Shown here: in pieces, positions 60,553 through 61,740 of the stretch
Layout of the letters: each line of letters begins with the position of its first letter
How positions within the stretch are numbered: the stretch's first letter is position 1
NCBI GenBank assembly: GCA_044350415.1
Contig: JBILHQ010000006.1
Coordinates: forward strand, 1-61,740
DNA from: M3007 sp044350415
GTDB taxonomy: Bacteria; Bacteroidota; Bacteroidia; Chitinophagales; Saprospiraceae
Direction: 5' to 3'
Length of the DNA: 61,740 nucleotides
Program-made: the position numbers and the translations under genes
The notes under the pieces: generated by a model
Database searches by the model: none
Told to the model about the DNA's origin: nothing
What the model saw: only the letters and a program-made list of their open reading frames with translations

Positions 60553-61740
60553 CTATTCCACCACCACCCTGCCAGTACCTGCACTCTTATCAGTCACTAC
60601 CTGCCAAATATAGGTGCCACGCGGCAACTCACGCACATTTACAGCAAGTGTGCCTGACGCACTGGACTGAAACAGGGCTCTTCCATGCACATCGGTCAAC
60701 AGGAATGCATACGGCCCCGCTCGCACAGGCACCTCCACCCATAACCATGCAGATGCCGGATTGGGCCAGATTTTAGCAGCAATCGGATTAGCAGCATTAG
60801 TGGCACTCGGATCAGTGACTGTGATGGTCAGGCTCTTAGTGCAGTTGTTGGCATCAGTTACTGTGGCAGTATAAACACCGGAAACAAGGCCCGAAATGGT
60901 AAGTGCCTGCGCACCATTGCTCCACAGGACGGAGAAGCCGCCCACTCCACCGGTCGGTAGCAGGGTAATAGCTCCGTCAGCAACTGCCGGACCGGATGCT
61001 GGTGTCATTTCAACGGAAAGCGTAATCGCATCCGGTTCATCGACTGGCAGGGTCCATTGCAGCGTACAGCCTAAGGCATCGGTCAATGAACCGGAATACT
61101 GGCCCGCAGGGAGTTCGGAGATTTGGGGCTGCGTGGAACCGTTGTCCCACAGCCACCCGAAAGGTGGTAAGCCGTTCTCCGGCAGTACTTCCAATGCGCC
61201 GTCAGCACCACCTGCACATGCTACCGATGTGGTATTGATAGTTACTTCAAGAAAGCCAGTCCGACCAACCGATGCTGTTCCCTCGCCTGTACATCCCCGC
61301 ACATCGGTCACTGTGACAGCGTACTGCCCGGCTGCGAGACCTGTGCGCAGGCTATCGACTGCTCCGTCGGACCAGGTAAATTCAAAAGGCCCAAGCCCTG
61401 ATGTGACTAAAGAGGCCGTACCCGCCTGCGAGGTGCTGCAGAATACAGGTGTGGCCTGCGGCGACAGTACCGGTGGTGGATAAGTACCCACTTCCACAAT
61501 CTGTACTACCGAACGCCCTTTAGCATCGGTAACAGTCGCGGTGTAAGTGCCCGATTCCAGACCCGATTGCACGGGTACGGGCGGCAGGCCATTGTCCCAT
61601 GCGTACACCAGTGGCGGACAGGCTTCTACTGCCGATAAGTCAATAGTGCCTGTGGATTGTCCCGCACCAGAACAATCAGGTCCGGACAAAGCAGACACAT
61701 CGAAAACCAATTGCCCCATTTCATACGCCCCCATATCCAC
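60553..61740 (-). CDS. T9SS-secreted repeat protein with type A sorting domain (3' part)
   Basis: At least 395 residues; the 5' part is beyond the right edge. The visible part begins with the end of a choice-of-anchor Q-like module (DMGAYEMG), then four SprB/Ig-like repeats, each with a WDNG or WSDG or WSNG loop and a GxYxxTVTDxxGC ending (YAWDNGLPPVPVQSGLESG, FTWSDGAVDSLRTGLAAG, WLWDNGSTQPQISELPAG, VLWSNGAQALTISGLVSG), and a C-terminal type A sorting domain (IWPNPASAWLWVEVPVRAG, LPRGTYIWQVVTDKSAG). SprB-type repeats occur in the gliding adhesin and other large T9SS cargo. A decayed, twice-deleted relative lies at 48897-49695. Confidence 0.88.
   Translation of the reverse strand: MDMGAYEMGQLVFDVSALSGPDCSGAGQSTGTIDLSAVEACPPLVYAWDNGLPPVPVQSGLESGTYTATVTDAKGRSVVQIVEVGTYPPPVLSPQATPVFCSTSQAGTASLVTSGLGPFEFTWSDGAVDSLRTGLAAGQYAVTVTDVRGCTGEGTASVGRTGFLEVTINTTSVACAGGADGALEVLPENGLPPFGWLWDNGSTQPQISELPAGQYSGSLTDALGCTLQWTLPVDEPDAITLSVEMTPASGPAVADGAITLLPTGGVGGFSVLWSNGAQALTISGLVSGVYTATVTDANNCTKSLTITVTDPSATNAANPIAAKIWPNPASAWLWVEVPVRAGPYAFLLTDVHGRALFQSSASGTLAVNVRELPRGTYIWQVVTDKSAGTGRVVVE

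Noticed and set aside
1..61740. tRNA, rRNA or other structural RNA genes
   Set aside because: I looked for cloverleaf-like and TTCGA-loop patterns by eye in the gaps and found none that held up; a covariance-model scan would be needed to exclude them.

Overview
This window is chromosomal DNA of a Bacteroidota bacterium. The gene content best fits the Saprospiraceae/Chitinophagales side of the phylum; that placement is inference from gene families, not from a marker tree. Evidence: several secreted proteins end in type IX secretion (T9SS) sorting domains of type A or type B; Bacteroidota-typical families are present (DUF3822 next to rsmD, GWxTD, DUF5522, LuxE-like acyltransferase, PD40/TPR envelope protein); and about twenty genes are preceded by the Bacteroidota -7 box TAnnTTTG rather than an E. 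coli type promoter. I saw no rRNA, tRNA, CRISPR array, intact insertion sequence or prophage.

Layout. 1-4.5 kb (minus strand): the start of a membrane acyltransferase, a Dabb lipoprotein, a CcsA/CcmC-type cytochrome c assembly protein, a GH36-like protein without recognisable catalytic Asp residues, and lpxB. 4.5-14.3 kb: mutS2, pyrG, lipB, a small exported protein, a UbiD-family decarboxylase, accC and a small HTH-like protein. 14.7-20.5 kb (plus): glycosyltransferase, mqnE (futalosine menaquinone pathway), histidine phosphatase, a 59-residue DUF5522 protein and a YfhO-like membrane protein. 20.6-24.9 kb: outer-membrane barrel, LuxE-like acyltransferase, exported protein, rsmD, DUF3822. 25.2-39.2 kb (plus): T9SS type B surface protein, arginine decarboxylase, DoxX, a giant CheB-CheR-PAS-histidine kinase-receiver protein, mtgA, DUF2007, GWxTD, a TMTC-like GT-C/TPR protein and a BNR-repeat pseudogene. 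39.2-48.8 kb: SnoaL-like protein, DprE1-like oxidase, LolA, hemE, a TPR/PD40/triple SPOR-like envelope protein, yidD and an M1 peptidase. 48.9-61.7 kb: a decayed T9SS gene copy, glnS, acyl-CoA dehydrogenase, a GbsR/MarR regulator, a large T9SS subtilase, an orphan second gbsR tail, a T9SS type B PKD protein, and the 3' part of an intact relative of the decayed copy.

Themes. Housekeeping genes (lipid A, fatty acid, haem, menaquinone, lipoate, CTP, tRNA charging) alternate with cell-envelope and T9SS surface genes. Two structural patterns run through the window: long, often perfect hairpins built from locus-specific words at gene ends, mostly without a U tract; and -7 boxes so close to the start codon that several transcripts should be leaderless or nearly so. 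The accessory end (48.9-61.7 kb) shows rearrangement: a twice-deleted gene copy, a fused membrane-gene remnant, a duplicated gbsR tail and an IS-end-like direct repeat.

The best candidates for something undescribed are the PorE-like protein that carries three SPOR-like repeats in place of an OmpA domain, the GH36-fold pseudoenzyme overlapping lpxB, and the gbsR-tail-flanked protease cassette.
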